Notes under the pieces: generated by a model | The model's database searches: none | What the model saw: the letters and a program-made list of their open reading frames with translations, nothing else | Told to the model about the DNA's origin: nothing | Assembly (NCBI GenBank): GCA_963842235.1 | Contig: CAWJFT010000001.1 | Span: 1,902,262 to 1,966,261 of the forward strand | Source of the DNA: JACDAN01 sp963842235 | Lineage (GTDB): Bacteria; Actinomycetota; Thermoleophilia; Gaiellales; Gaiellaceae | Direction of reading: 5' to 3' | Length of the DNA: 64,000 nucleotides | In this document: piece after piece, positions 8,379-17,537 of the stretch | Layout of the letters: each line of letters starts with the position of its first letter | Numbering within the stretch: the first letter of the stretch is position 1 | Program-made: the position numbers and the translations under genes

Positions 8379-9709
8379 TCAGGCGGCGTCGGCTTGAGGG
8401 TCAATTTCGTCCGTGCCGAGCGCGAAGCGCAGCGCGTCGACGCAGACCGGGTCGAACTGCGTGCCGGCAAGGCCGCTCGAGCTCGGCAAGGGCCTCGTGC
8501 ACCGGCCTCGCGAGGCGGTAGGGACGGTCGGCTGTCATCGCCTCGAATGCGTCGGCAACGAGGATGATCCGCGACTCGGGCGGGATCTCGTCGCCGCGGA
8601 GACCGTCGGGATAGCCGCTCCCGTCGAAGTGCTCGTGGTGGTGGAGCACCCAACGCGCCTCCTCCTCGAGCTCGGCCGACGCGACGATCGCGTGCCCGAT
8701 GCGCACGTGGCTGCTCATCTGCGCGGCCTCGTCGGCGTCCAGCCGTCCGGGCTTCCGAAGGATCCCGTCGGAGACGCCGATCTTGCCGACGTCGTGCAGC
8801 AGGCCGGCGAGCCGGAGCCGCTCGATCCGGTCGGCGTCGAGCCCGAGCGCCTGCCCGATCAGGACGCACAGCTCGGAGACGGTCTCGCAGTGGTTGCGAG
8901 TCCCCGCGTCCTTGGCGTCGACGGCCCGCGCGAGCGCCGTCGCGAGGAGCCTGTGCTCTCGGCGCGTCGCCACTTCCTCGGCGCGCGTGGCCGGCTTCGG
9001 TGCGAGCCCGTCTGCGTAGAGGACGATCTGGCGACCCGACCGCTTTGCGTCGTATAGGGCGAGGTCGGCGCGATGGAGGAGCGTGTCGGCAGTCTCGAAT
9101 GCGACCGACTCGGCGATCCCGCAGGTGACGGTCGGCTCGGTGCGATGGCGCCGCGCTTCCTCCTGGAGGCGCCGTGCGAATTCCAGCGCACCCCATGCCC
9201 GCTCGTCCGGCAGCAGAACCATGAACTCGTCGCCGCCGATCCGATAGGCGGTGTCGGTCGCGCGCATCGTCGCCCGGAGGCAGTCGGCGATGGCGCGGAT
9301 CCGCTCGTCGCCGGCCTGGTGGCCGAGCGTGTCGTTGATCTGCTTCAGCCCGTCGAGGTCGAGCATGACGATGCTGAAGCAGGACCCCGACCGCGTGCGG
9401 CGCGCGATCTCGCGCTCGAGGTCCTCGTGGAAGGAGCGATGGTTGCCGAGGCCCGTGAGGCTGTCGGTGAGCGCAGCCTGCGCGAGGCGCGCGAGCTCCT
9501 CCTCACGGACTCGCTCGACCTGGCGCCGGTGGCCGGCGAGGCGACCGAGAATCGACGAGCGAGGTAAGGAGCCCGAATCCGAGCAGGAACGAGAGTCCGG
9601 CCAGCTGCGCGAGCTCGAAGTTGCTCGCCGGCCAGTCGTCCGCGCTCCGTGCGAAGACTGTTTCTGCGCCCCAAGTGCCGAGAGCGACGGCGAGCCCGAG
9701 GAGAAGCAC
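8379..9709 (-). CDS. Membrane GGDEF / HD-GYP cyclic-di-GMP turnover protein, two frameshifts
   Basis: The N-terminus carries two hydrophobic segments (LLLGLAVALGTWGAE and LAQLAGLSFLLGFGLLTSL). After a shift at about 9545 comes a diguanylate-cyclase domain with LTDSLTGLGNHRSF and the active-site RIGGDEFMVLLP. An HD-GYP phosphodiesterase domain follows, with LLHDVGKIGVSD and HHEHFDGSGYPDGLRGDEIP. A second shift at about 8485 moves the C-terminus into the frame ending FALGTDEIDPQADAA (TGA 8379-8381). The protein could both make and degrade c-di-GMP. Its position between pilA and pilT suggests local control of pilus activity, which is inference. GTG 9709 is the furthest plausible start. Confidence 0.82.
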
Positions 9710-9795
9710 GGCGAGCGCGCGGACAGCGCTGCGGTTCGAGATGGGAGTGTTTCGATCGGGAAGGGGAGAAATTCTTAATCAGCTCCTGAAGAGAA

Positions 9796-9821
9796 GAGGG
9801 GCGCGGTTGCCCGCGCCCCTC
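9796..9821 (-). terminator. Hairpin downstream of pilA1
   Basis: An 11-bp GC-rich inverted repeat (GAGGGGCGCGG and its complement, 4-nt loop) lies 28 nt past the pilA1 stop. On the minus strand it is followed by a weak pyrimidine run (TTCTCTTC). The same hairpin sequence occurs after pilA2, so it was copied with the pilin gene. Confidence 0.7.
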
Positions 9822-9848
9822 TGTCGAGCGGTTACTGGTTCGAGCCGC

Positions 9849-10266
9849 TTACGGCGCTGGCGCACCGGGCAGGCTGCCGACGGTGACCTCGCCGCCGGGG
9901 CCGCTGACGTGGAAGTCGTGCCCTTGCCGGTCGCCTCGAAGCAGTACGTCGTGGCGTCGAGCGCTGCGCCGGCGAGCGTGACCGCCGTGGCACCGGTCGA
10001 TCCTTGAGGCCGCTGTCGTAGCCGTCTTGCAGGTCGGCGACGGTCATGGCGGTGTAGTTGCCGTTGTCGGCGAAGTACGCCTCGGCCGACGGGACGGCCG
10101 CGCGGACGTTCGCCTGGCGCAGCCGAGTCTCGTTGGCGCGATCCTTGAAGCCGAGGTACGACGGGACTGCAATCGCGAGCAGGATCCCGATGATGACGAT
10201 GACGACGAGGAGCTCGATGAGAGTGAACCCCTCCTCGCGAGCGAGCCGCTCACGAATGCGTGTCAT
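9849..10266 (-). CDS. pilA: Major type IV pilin PilA (copy 1), two frameshifts
   Basis: ATG 10266 follows AAGGAG by 8 nt. The leader MTRIRERLAREEG precedes FTLIELLVVIVIIGILLAIA, the prepilin cleavage site and hydrophobic helix with Glu5. The head domain continues to YDSGLK, where a shift near 10000 leads to STGATAVTLAGAALDATTYC. A second shift near 9925 leads to FHVSGPGGEVTVGSLPGA and the stop TAA 9849-9851. These segments align with intact pilA2 segments, which supports both joins. The first 42 codons and leader are nearly identical to pilA2 at 620 bp distance. It encodes the pilus fibre subunit processed by PilD. Confidence 0.82.
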
Positions 10267-10316
10267 GTGATTTCTCCTTGGTTGAGTGGCAGACACATGA
10301 CTGCTATCGCTCGCGA
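10148..10316. repeat. Tandem pilA 5' repeat, copy 1
   Basis: This 169-bp stretch matches 10768-10936 at a constant 620-bp offset with only a handful of mismatches. It spans the first 40 codons of pilA1, its ribosome site and about 50 bp of leader. It records a tandem duplication with later divergence of the pilin heads. Confidence 0.85.
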
Positions 10317-10401
10317 TGGCGCCGCCCCTCACCCCCCGTTTCGGGTATTTCGCTCGCGACACGTGTCCGTCCGCTTCTCGGCGACCTACCGGGACATAAA
10401 A

Positions 10402-10427
10402 GAGGGGCGCGGTTGCCCGCGCCCCTC
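10402..10427 (-). terminator. Rho-independent terminator of pilA2
   Basis: The 11-bp stem (arms 10402-10412 and 10417-10427, loop TTGC) is followed on the minus strand by TTTTAT, a textbook intrinsic terminator. It lies 30 nt beyond the pilA2 stop and upstream of the pilA1 leader, so the two pilins are likely separate transcripts. Confidence 0.85.
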
Positions 10428-10456
10428 GGTCGAAGCGGTTACGTGGTTCGAGCCGC

Positions 10457-10886
10457 TTACGGCGCAGTGCGAGGCCCGCAGGCGCGGCTCGCGGAGCTGG
10501 GTGACTTCGCCGCCGGGACCCTGGAAGTAGTACGAGTCCTTGCCCTTCGCCGAGAAGCAGTAATGCGTCGCGTCAGAGACCTTGAGGACGACCTTCGTGG
10601 CACCGGTGTTCTTGATGCCGCTGTCGTAGACCTCTTGCAGGCCATGGGTGGCGCTGCCGTCGACGACCATGCCGGTGTAGTTACCGAAGTCGGCGAAGTA
10701 CGCCTCGGCCGACGGGACGGCGGCGCGGATGTTCGCCGCCGCAGCCGAGTTCGACGCGCGATCGCGGAAGCCGAGGTAGGACGGGACTGCAATCGCGAGC
10801 AGGATCCCGATGATGACGATGACGACGAGGAGCTCGATGAGAGTGAACCCCTCCTCGCGAGCGAGCCGCTCACGAATGCGTGTCAT
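10457..10886 (-). CDS. pilA: Major type IV pilin PilA (copy 2), C-terminal frameshift
   Basis: ATG 10886 with AAGGAG 8 nt upstream starts the same leader and helix as copy 1 (G/FTLIELLVVIVIIGILLAIA). The head diverges (SNSAAAANIRAAVPSAEAYF) and keeps a GPGGEVTQL block near the end. The uninterrupted frame would run through the terminator. A one-base shift near 10485 instead gives EPRACGPRTAP and TAA 10457, ending before the hairpin, and this is preferred. Two paralogous pilins in tandem may be alternative or mixed fibre subunits. Confidence 0.82.
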
Positions 10887-10936
10887 GTAATTTCTCCTTG
10901 GTTGGGTGGCAGACACATAAGTGCTATCGCTCGCGA
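10768..10936. repeat. Tandem pilA 5' repeat, copy 2
   Basis: This is the partner of 10148-10316. It covers the pilA2 N-terminus, Shine-Dalgarno and leader. Upstream both copies keep a run of the type CACCCCCC-TTT-GGGTATTTCGC, which may belong to the shared promoter. Confidence 0.85.
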
Positions 10937-11046
10937 TCGGCCCACCCCTCACCCCCCATTTGGGGTATTTCGCGAGGGTCGAGCCTGTCGCGACAATCCC
11001 CCAAACTGGGCACACGGCATGGCCAAAGCAGGCCGATATTTCACTC

Positions 11047-11309
11047 ATGGAACCCGCTCTCTCGTCTGCGCCGACCGGCGCTCCCGAGACGCACCATGTG
11101 CTCCGGGACGGATCGCTCGTCGCGGTCCTGAGGACGCTCGAGAGCGGCGGCGCGTTCACGGTCGTCGCGGAGCTCAGAGAAGGACCAGCGACGACAACGC
11201 CGTCCGCCTCCGGCAGTACACGTTCGCGCGCCTCGAAGAGGCGAGCGCCTTTCTCGCCGAGGCTGCGAGCTCCTTCGCGTTCCTCGGCTGCGAGATCCAG
11301 CGCGCGTAG
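11047..11309 (+). CDS. Small hypothetical protein inside the pilus locus, one frameshift
   Basis: ATG 11047 opens MEPALSSAPTGAPETHHVLR and continues DGSLVAVLRTLESGGAFTVV. A single-base shift near 11185 joins it to SDDNAVRLRQYTFARLEEA and SAFLAEAASSFAFLGCEIQ, with TAG at 11307-11309. The product would be about 86 residues, acidic and alpha/beta in character, with no signal peptide. It is the only plus-strand gene in the pilus locus and lies divergently from pilA2. I do not recognise the family. The consistent codon bias on both sides of the shift is the main evidence for a real gene. Confidence 0.5.
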
Positions 11310-11332
11310 CTACGACGCGCCCGACGCGCGCG

Positions 11333-13107
11333 TCAGACGATGCAGACGCGGGCGAGCTCTTCGACCGAGGTCAGGCCGGCGGCGACCTTGGCGACGCCGT
11401 CGTCCCAGAGCGAGCGCATGCCTTCGGCGCGCGCTGCCCGGTCGATCTCCTCGCGCGAAGCCCGTTCGGAGGCGAGCTGCTCCAGGTGATCGCTCATCTC
11501 CAGGAGCTGGAAGATGCCGACACGACCCCGATAGCCGGTCTCGCCGCAGCGCGCACAGCCGCGACGGCGATAGAACACCGCATTCTGCAGCGCGGCGAAG
11601 GTCTCATCGTCGACCCGCAGGCTGAGTAGTTCCTGGTGTGAGGGCGTGTACGGCTCCGCGCAGTGAGCGCAGAGCTTGCGGGCGAGCCGCTGGGCGAGCA
11701 CGGCCGAGACCGCCGCCCCCGTGATGAACGGCTCGACGCCCATCTCGTTCAGGCGCGTCAACGCGCCCGGCGGCGTCGTTCGTGTGCAGCGTCGAGAGGA
11801 CGAGGTGACCCGTGAGCGCCGCCTCGATCGAGATCTTCGCCGTCTCGCCGTCGCGGATCTCGCCGACCATCACGACGTCGGGATCCGAGCGGAGAATCGA
11901 GCGCAGCGCAGTCGCGAATATCAATCCCGCTCGTACGTTGATCTGAACCTGGTTGATGCCGGCGAGCCGGTATTCGACCGGGTCTTCGACCGTGATGATG
12001 TTGACCTCCGGCCGGCTGATCTCAGCGAGTGCGGCGTAGAGCGTCGTCGACTTTCCTGAGCCGGTGGGCCCTGTGACGAGCAGGGCTCCCGTGGGCTTCG
12101 AGACGATGCCCGAGAGCTGGGTGCGCATCTCGTCGGAGAGTCCGAGCTCCTCGAGCGTCGGCGCGCTGCGGGACTTGTCGAGGAGGCGCATCGTCACTGC
12201 CTCGCCCTCTACCGTCGGCAGCGTGGCGACCCGGATGTCGAGCAGGCGGCCGGCAGTCGCGGCGTTCAGCGAGATGCGTCCATCCTGCGGCTTGCGCCGC
12301 TCGGCGATGTCGAGCTTCGCCAGAACCTTCAGCCGCGTCGTCACGCCGGAGGCCAGGCGCACGGGGATCCGCTGGACGACGCGAAGCACGCCGTCGATCC
12401 GGAACCGGACGACGAGCGCGTCCTCCTGGGGCTCGAAGTGGACGTCGCTGGCGCCATCTTCGGCGGCCTGGAAGATGATCGAGTTCACGAGCCGGACGAG
12501 CGGCGCCTCGGAGATGCCGTCGTCGGCCTCGAGATCGTCCTCTTCGCCCTCGCTCGACGGCCGCCTCGGCGACAGCGTCCGCAACGAGGGACACGTTGAG
12601 GGCCTCGGAGGCGCGCGACAGGCGTTTGATCTCGGTCAGAACGTCGGTGCTCGCGGCGACGAAGAACTCGACGTTGTGGCGCGTCGCGATCCGGAGTTGG
12701 TCGAGGCCCTGCACGTTCTGTGGATCCGTGATCGCGATCTTGAGCGTGCCTTCCTCGAACGCGAACGGGATCGCGCCGACCCGCTCGAGCACCGGCAGGG
12801 CGATCAACCTCGTCGCCTCCGGGTCCACGCCGGCTTCCGCGAGATCGATCAGCGGCAGGTGGTACTGCTCGGCGAGTGCGCGGGCAACTCCGAGCGAGTT
12901 AGCGAGGCCCTCGTCACGGAGCGCCTGGGAGAACGAGCCTCCCAGCGCCCGAGCGCGGACGTTCTCGAGCTCGTCGGGCGGGAGGAGACCGGTCTCGCCG
13001 ACCAACTCGGCGATGAGCTCGCTTCGCTCGCGGACCTCCGGCCGAGTGTGCTCGCCGTCGTCCTCTCCGTCGATGACGCGGAGGTCAGGCTGGTTTTCGA
13101 GGTTCAT
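11333..13107 (-). CDS. pilB: Pilus extension ATPase PilB (GspE family), two frameshifts
   Basis: Three consecutive frames make one PilB. The N-terminal MshEN-type domain runs from MNLENQPDL to SLVADAVAEA. A shift at about 12570 leads to the catalytic core with Walker A GPTGSGKSTTL, VEDPVEYRLAGINQVQ, DPDVVMVGEIRD and LVLSTLHTNDA. A second shift near 11770 leads to the C-terminal segment with the zinc tetracysteine CAHC...CARCGETGYRGR, which distinguishes PilB from PilT. ATG 13107 has GGAG at a suitable distance. PilB polymerises pili on the PilC platform. It lies next to pilD, and the stop is 24 bp from a plus-strand small gene. Confidence 0.9.
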
Positions 13108-13123
13108 TGCAGAAGTCTCCACG

Positions 13124-13871
13124 TCACAGCAACCCAAGATACGCGTCGAGGATCCAATCGCCGGCGAAGAGCGCGACGATGCCGCCGAAAGCGAGGAACG
13201 GCCCGAACGGAATCCCCATCTTGCGCGCGGCGCTGCCGTGGCGGATGAGCAGGACGATCGCCGGAACGAGCGCCGCGATCATCGCGATCATCATCGCCAC
13301 CGGCACGGTCCGACCGAGCATCGCGCCGAGTAGCAGCGCGAGCTTTACGTCGCCCATGCCCATCCCGGCCGGGTACGCGAGCGCGGCGAGGAAGAGGAAG
13401 AGCGCCGCGCCGAAGGCTGCGAGCGCCCACTCGGGCGAGGGAAAGAGCAGCGTTTGGGCCGCCAGGACGACTGCCGCGGCCGGCAGCACGATCCGGTTCG
13501 GGATGATCCGGCGCTCGAGGTCGATGACCGAGACCGCGACGAGCGCGGCGCAGAAGAAAGAGGCCACGGCGGCCTCCGCCGAGAAGCCAAAGGCGAGCAC
13601 GCAGGCGCCAACGAGCAGCGCCGTGAGGAGCTCGACGAGCGGGTACTTCCAGGGGATGGTCGTCGCCGCAGCTCCGGCAGCGGCCGCGCAGAAAGAGGTA
13701 GGAGACGATCGGGAGGTTGTCGTACCACGCGATCGGCGTTGCGCACGACATGCACGCCGAGCCGGGGTGCACGACCGAGCGCCGCAGCGGCACGCGCGCG
13801 GCCACGACGTTGAGAAAGCTTCCGAGCGCGAGCCCGGGTACAAACGCGATCGCTGCGAGGGCGGCACCCAT
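13124..13871 (-). CDS. pilD: Prepilin peptidase / methyltransferase PilD, one frameshift
   Basis: The N-terminus has FVPGLALGSFLNVVAARVP and two CxxC pairs (CMSC, CRSC) of the cytoplasmic zinc-binding methyltransferase domain. After a shift near 13655 the frame continues IPWKYPLVELLTALLVGACV with multiple membrane segments. The two catalytic Asp motifs of the aspartyl protease follow: VIDLERRIIPN and GMGDVKLALL. The end is GDWILDAYLGLL. It cleaves and N-methylates the pilins encoded here. The pilB ATG lies 17 nt downstream. Confidence 0.9.
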
Positions 13872-13930
13872 ACCTAGCTCCTATCGGCCGCGCGGCGCCT
13901 GCGCTTGAGCGCGACGCGCGCGGTCGCGGC

Positions 13931-14541
13931 TCACGACCGCGGGCTGTTTCGAAGCACGATGTCGTCCTGGAGGACGTATCGCTGCTTCGCGTCGTGCGGG
14001 CTCAGGTCGACGGGCAGATTGACGCTCAGCGTGCCGAGGTTGCCGCCCGTCGGCGCGGTGTACGTCGGTGAAGATCGTGATCGGATCGTCAGGTAGTCGG
14101 CCCACTTCCGACCGGTTCCCGGTGCAGGCTGGCTGCCGCTGTAGCGCCAGAGCGAGTACGGAGGCGCCGACGCCGGGCGGCGCGTCGCCGTTCTTGTCCT
14201 TCGTGCACCAGGTGACCTGTCGCGGCCGCTCCGGTGCTGTTCGTCGGGCAGTAGGAGCCGAGGGTGATGATGATCGAGGAGGTCGGCGGAGCAGCCGGCG
14301 ACCGTCGCTCCCGCAGTGAATCTCACGCCGCAGCTTGTCGAGCGCGAGCCGCATGTTCTGCTGCGCCTCGAAGCGCTTCGTCATGTCGACCTGGGCAGTC
14401 GACGCCGGAAACGAAGAGCTGGGTCAGCGCGCCGAGAACGATGCCGAGGATCGCCAGCACGACGAGCATCTCGCTGAGCGAATAGCCGTGTTCGGCGGCG
14501 AGGCGACGGCCGGCCGGCCGCGGCGCACCGGCGGAGGCGCA
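13931..14541 (-). pseudogene. PilW-like minor prepilin, multiply frameshifted
   Basis: ATG 14541 overlaps the pilT2 stop (TGATG). A prepilin-type helix EHGYSLSEMLVVLAILGIVL appears one frame away. It is followed in other frames by DMTKRFEAQQNMRLALDKLR with a Cys, then YSLWRYSGSQPAPG, and finally LSVNLPVDLSPHDAKQRYVL ending at TGA 13931. At least three shifts are required. N-terminal methylation helix, length and position between pilT2 and pilD fit a PilW/type II pseudopilin J-like minor pilin. In its present form it could not be translated whole. Confidence 0.65.
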
Positions 14542-15692
14542 TCACGCGAGGCGCAGTGCCGGCGGCGCGTCGGCGGCGTAGGCGGCGTCGTCCGACGTAT
14601 CGCCTGCTGCTCGCGCGGCCTGCTCCTTCAGCGCGCGCTCGAGCGCGATCACGAAGTCGTGATGGTTCGGCGCGGCGGCGGCTGCGACATCGCGGTCGAC
14701 GTCGCCGGCGAGCACGAGCTCGATCAGCGCTGCCGTCAGCGTCTGCATGTGGAAGAACTCGCCCTCGGCGATCGCGTCGGTGATCTCGTCGGCCTTGTTC
14801 TCGCGGATGAGGTCGGCGATCCGCCTGTTCGCGACCATCACCTCGACCGCCGCCACGCGGCCGCCGTCGAGGCGCGGAACGAGCCGCTGGCTGACGACGC
14901 CACGCAGCACGCCGGCGAGGATCGAGCGGACCTGAGCCTGCTTCATGGCCGGGAAGAACTCGACCATCCTCGCGATGGTCTCGGCGGCGTCGAGCGTGTG
15001 CATCGTCGAGAGCACGAGGTGCCCGGACTCGGCCGCCTGGAGCGCCGTCTCGGCCGTCTCGGCGTCACGAAGCTCGCCGATGAGGATGATGTCCGGGTCC
15101 TGCCGCAGCACGCGCCGCAGCGCCTGGTTGAACGACTCGGTGTCGAGCCCGACCTCGCGCTGGTTGACGATGCAGCTCTCGTCGGAGTGGAGGATCTCGA
15201 TCGGATCCTCGATCGTGACGATGTGCTGCCGCCGCGTGCGGTTGATGTGGCCGAGCATCGCCGCGAGCGTCGTCGTCTTGCCGACGCCGGTCGCGCCCGG
15301 TGACGAGGATCAGGCCGCGCTGCTCGTCGGCAAGGTTGCGCACGCCTTGCGGGAGCCGAAGCGTGTCGAAGGTCGGAACCTCGGTCGGGATCACGCGCAA
15401 CGCGAACGAGATGTCGCCGCGCTGGCGGAAAGCGTTGACGCGGAAGCGCGGCAGACCGGCCTGCTGGTAGGCGTGTCGAGCTCGCCGGTCTCGTGGAACG
15501 CGGCGAGCCGCGCCGGGGCCGAGGCGCCGATCTCGCCGAGCACGAGCTCGAGCTGCGCCGCGTCGAGCGGCGCCCAGCCGTCGAGCGGCGAAGCGCTCCG
15601 TCGTGGCGGATGACGGGCGGCTGACCGACCTTCAGATGGACGTCGCTCGCGCCGCGCTCGACGGCGGTCCGGAGCAGGGTGTTCAGATCCAT
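14542..15692 (-). pseudogene. pilT2: Second PilT-type retraction ATPase, multiply frameshifted
   Basis: ATG 15692 starts MDLNTLLRTAVERGASDVHL, the PilT N-terminal domain. Coding then moves between frames: LDAAQLELVLGEIGASAPAR, FHETGELDT, LPRFRVNAF (visible out of frame), VPTFDTLRLPQGVRNL, and a disrupted Walker A at about 15290 (ILVTG then VGKTTT). The rest is uninterrupted from MLGHINRTRRQHIVTIEDP through GHLVLSTMHTLDAAET to APPALRLA, with TGA at 14542. Three or four single-base shifts are needed, one of them in the P-loop. The long Ala-rich C-terminus exceeds ordinary PilT. Confidence 0.8.
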
Positions 15693-15742
15693 GCTGAGTC
15701 CATCGGCAGAACCGCCGCCGTTCTTGAGGGGTTCGGGCCATG

Positions 15743-17477
15743 TCAGCCTCCTCCGTAGTTCTGCGGAGGCAACAGCTGCGGCTTGGGCGGGTCGCTGATG
15801 ATTCCGCCGCCTCCGGACGGCGCGAAAAGGAGCGGCGGGAAGATCAGGTCGTTGCTCTGGCCGGCGAACACGCCGTCGTAGACGCTGATCATCGGGCCCT
15901 GCATCTTCGCGGTCGTTTCGGTAGTGACCGAGTGGTTCGCGATCAGGGCACCCTGGAAGTCCGCGCTCTTCAGGTGGATTCCGTCGCCGGGGTCGAAGTC
16001 GCTCCCTTGCCCCTGCGCGGCCGGCGCCGTTGAGACCGTCGGCGACGATCATGAGCGCGGACTTGGTCGGGATCCCAGGGCGACGTTCAGTGAAGTCACA
16101 AGCGCCCGTGTAGCCCGGATGAGTGGCGCAGATCGTTGAGTTCTTCATCCCGAACGTTCCCGAGGCGACGATGTCGCCTCGCCCGTGTACCGGCGGTCGC
16201 CCCGGGTTGATGGTGATGCTGCCGTCGATGAAGATCGTCCCCTTGACGCGTCAGCAAGTTCGTGGAGGCGTTCCAGGAGAGCTCACCCAGATCGTCGAGC
16301 CGCCTGACTTGCACGTGTAGGACGCGCCCGGCGTCAGGTTGATCACCGTGGTGGGACGTTGCACTCCAGTTGATCGAGTTGTCCGAGCGTCCGCTTGCGG
16401 TGTCGAACTTCGGCGGCGAGCCCGTCGACGTGGTGCAGCGCGCGCCAAGCGGCCCGAGATCGGCGTTCTGGTACCAGAAGCCCATGTTGCTCGGATTGTC
16501 GGCGGTCGCGGGCAGGCCGACGGAGCGATCGGCCCGTAGGCGCGCACAGGTGAGCTTCGGCATGAAGGAGATGAACGGCGGCGGACCGGCGGGATGACGT
16601 TGTCGTGCGTCCGTCGCAAGATCGCGTCGTTGTCCCATTGGGCGTTCGAGGGCCCGCAGGCGTGCAGCGTCGGGTTCGCTTCTTCGACGAGCACCATGCG
16701 CACCACATGGATCTCGTCGATCCGCGGGTCGCTGCCTCCCGTGAGGCCGATCTGGTTCTGCGGGTTCTTCAGGTACAGGTCGCGGCCGATCGCGGCCTTC
16801 TGCGCCGCTCCGTCGATCTTGGACGTGGATTCCATGTGCAGGTCGCGCGTCACGTAGACGGGCGCCTTGACGTGCACCGAGTTCTCGAACCACATGTCGG
16901 CGCCCGAGTAGAGGAAGTTCAGCGGCCCGGCCGCGCTCACCGGCGACGTCGGTGGAATGACGACCGGCACGATGGCGGTCACGGTGCGCGTCACCGGCGC
17001 GGCCCCGGGCCCCGTCGGATTCTGAACCGTGCCGGTGGACGTGAGTCGCCACTCCCGTCGACCTGCGGAGTCTGCCCCACCAGGGACCGTCCGTGGGCCG
17101 CCGAGTCAGGCGGACCGGTCAGCGTCCCGCACGGAGGTCTGTCGGTCCCGTTGCCGTCCCGGAGTCGTGACGTGACGTCGTCCTCGGCGGGCAGCAGTAG
17201 GAGGAGTTGCCCGGGTAAGGCGACGGTGCCCGGATAGTTGGCATTGAGCACTGCGAGACGCGTTGTTCACACCGGCCTCGGCGAGCGCGTACGCCTTCTG
17301 CCCGGCGTTGCTGTGTTCGGCGTGGCGGGCACTCGCGCTCGTGACGTAGAGCACGGTGCCGAGCGAAATGGTCAGGACGAACAGGATCCCGAGCGCCATG
17401 ATGAGCGCGATTCCGCGCTCATCGCTGAGACGAGCGAGGGTCCGCGAGCGGACGGCAGCCGTGATCCACCGGGGCAT
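15743..17477 (-). pseudogene. PilX-like pilus-associated protein, multiply frameshifted
   Basis: ATG 17477 begins MPRWITAAVR and carries DERGIALIMALGILFVLTIS, a PilX/GspK-type N-terminal segment, followed by AEHSNAGQKAYALAEAGVNN. After a shift near 17250 come NANYPGTVALPG, LNFLYSGADMWFENSVHVKA, DLHMESTSKIDGAAQKAAIG and PPFISFMPKLTCAR. They continue with FDTASGRSDNSINW, MKNSTICATHPGYTGACD and FTERRPGIPTKSALMIVADG, spread over several frames, with TGA at 15743-15745. The product would be about 570 residues, mostly an exported cysteine-containing domain that resembles a surface-exposed pilus tip or adhesin. Five or more shifts make it the most damaged gene of the locus. Confidence 0.65.
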
Positions 17478-17515
17478 CGATTACAGCGTCGGCGCGGTTC
17501 GGGGGCGCACGCAAT

Positions 17516-17529
17516 CCCCCTAAAGGGGG
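17516..17529. promoter_or_regulatory. CCCCC/GGGGG dyad upstream of the pilX unit
   Basis: A perfect 5-bp dyad with a TAAA loop lies 39 bp upstream of the PilX-like start, in the short gap after the flavoprotein stop. On the minus strand it reads TTTAGGGGGATTG. A similar TTTGGGGGATTG is found near 11000 upstream of pilA2. It may be a promoter or operator element, or the terminator of the upstream gene. Confidence 0.35.
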
Positions 17530-17537
17530 TGTCGGGC

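Noticed and set aside
10386..11159. Long minus-strand frame that extends pilA2 in both directions
   Set aside because: It would read through the terminator hairpin and start far upstream of the strong ribosome site at 10886; a shift near 10485 with the stop at 10457 is more consistent with pilA1.
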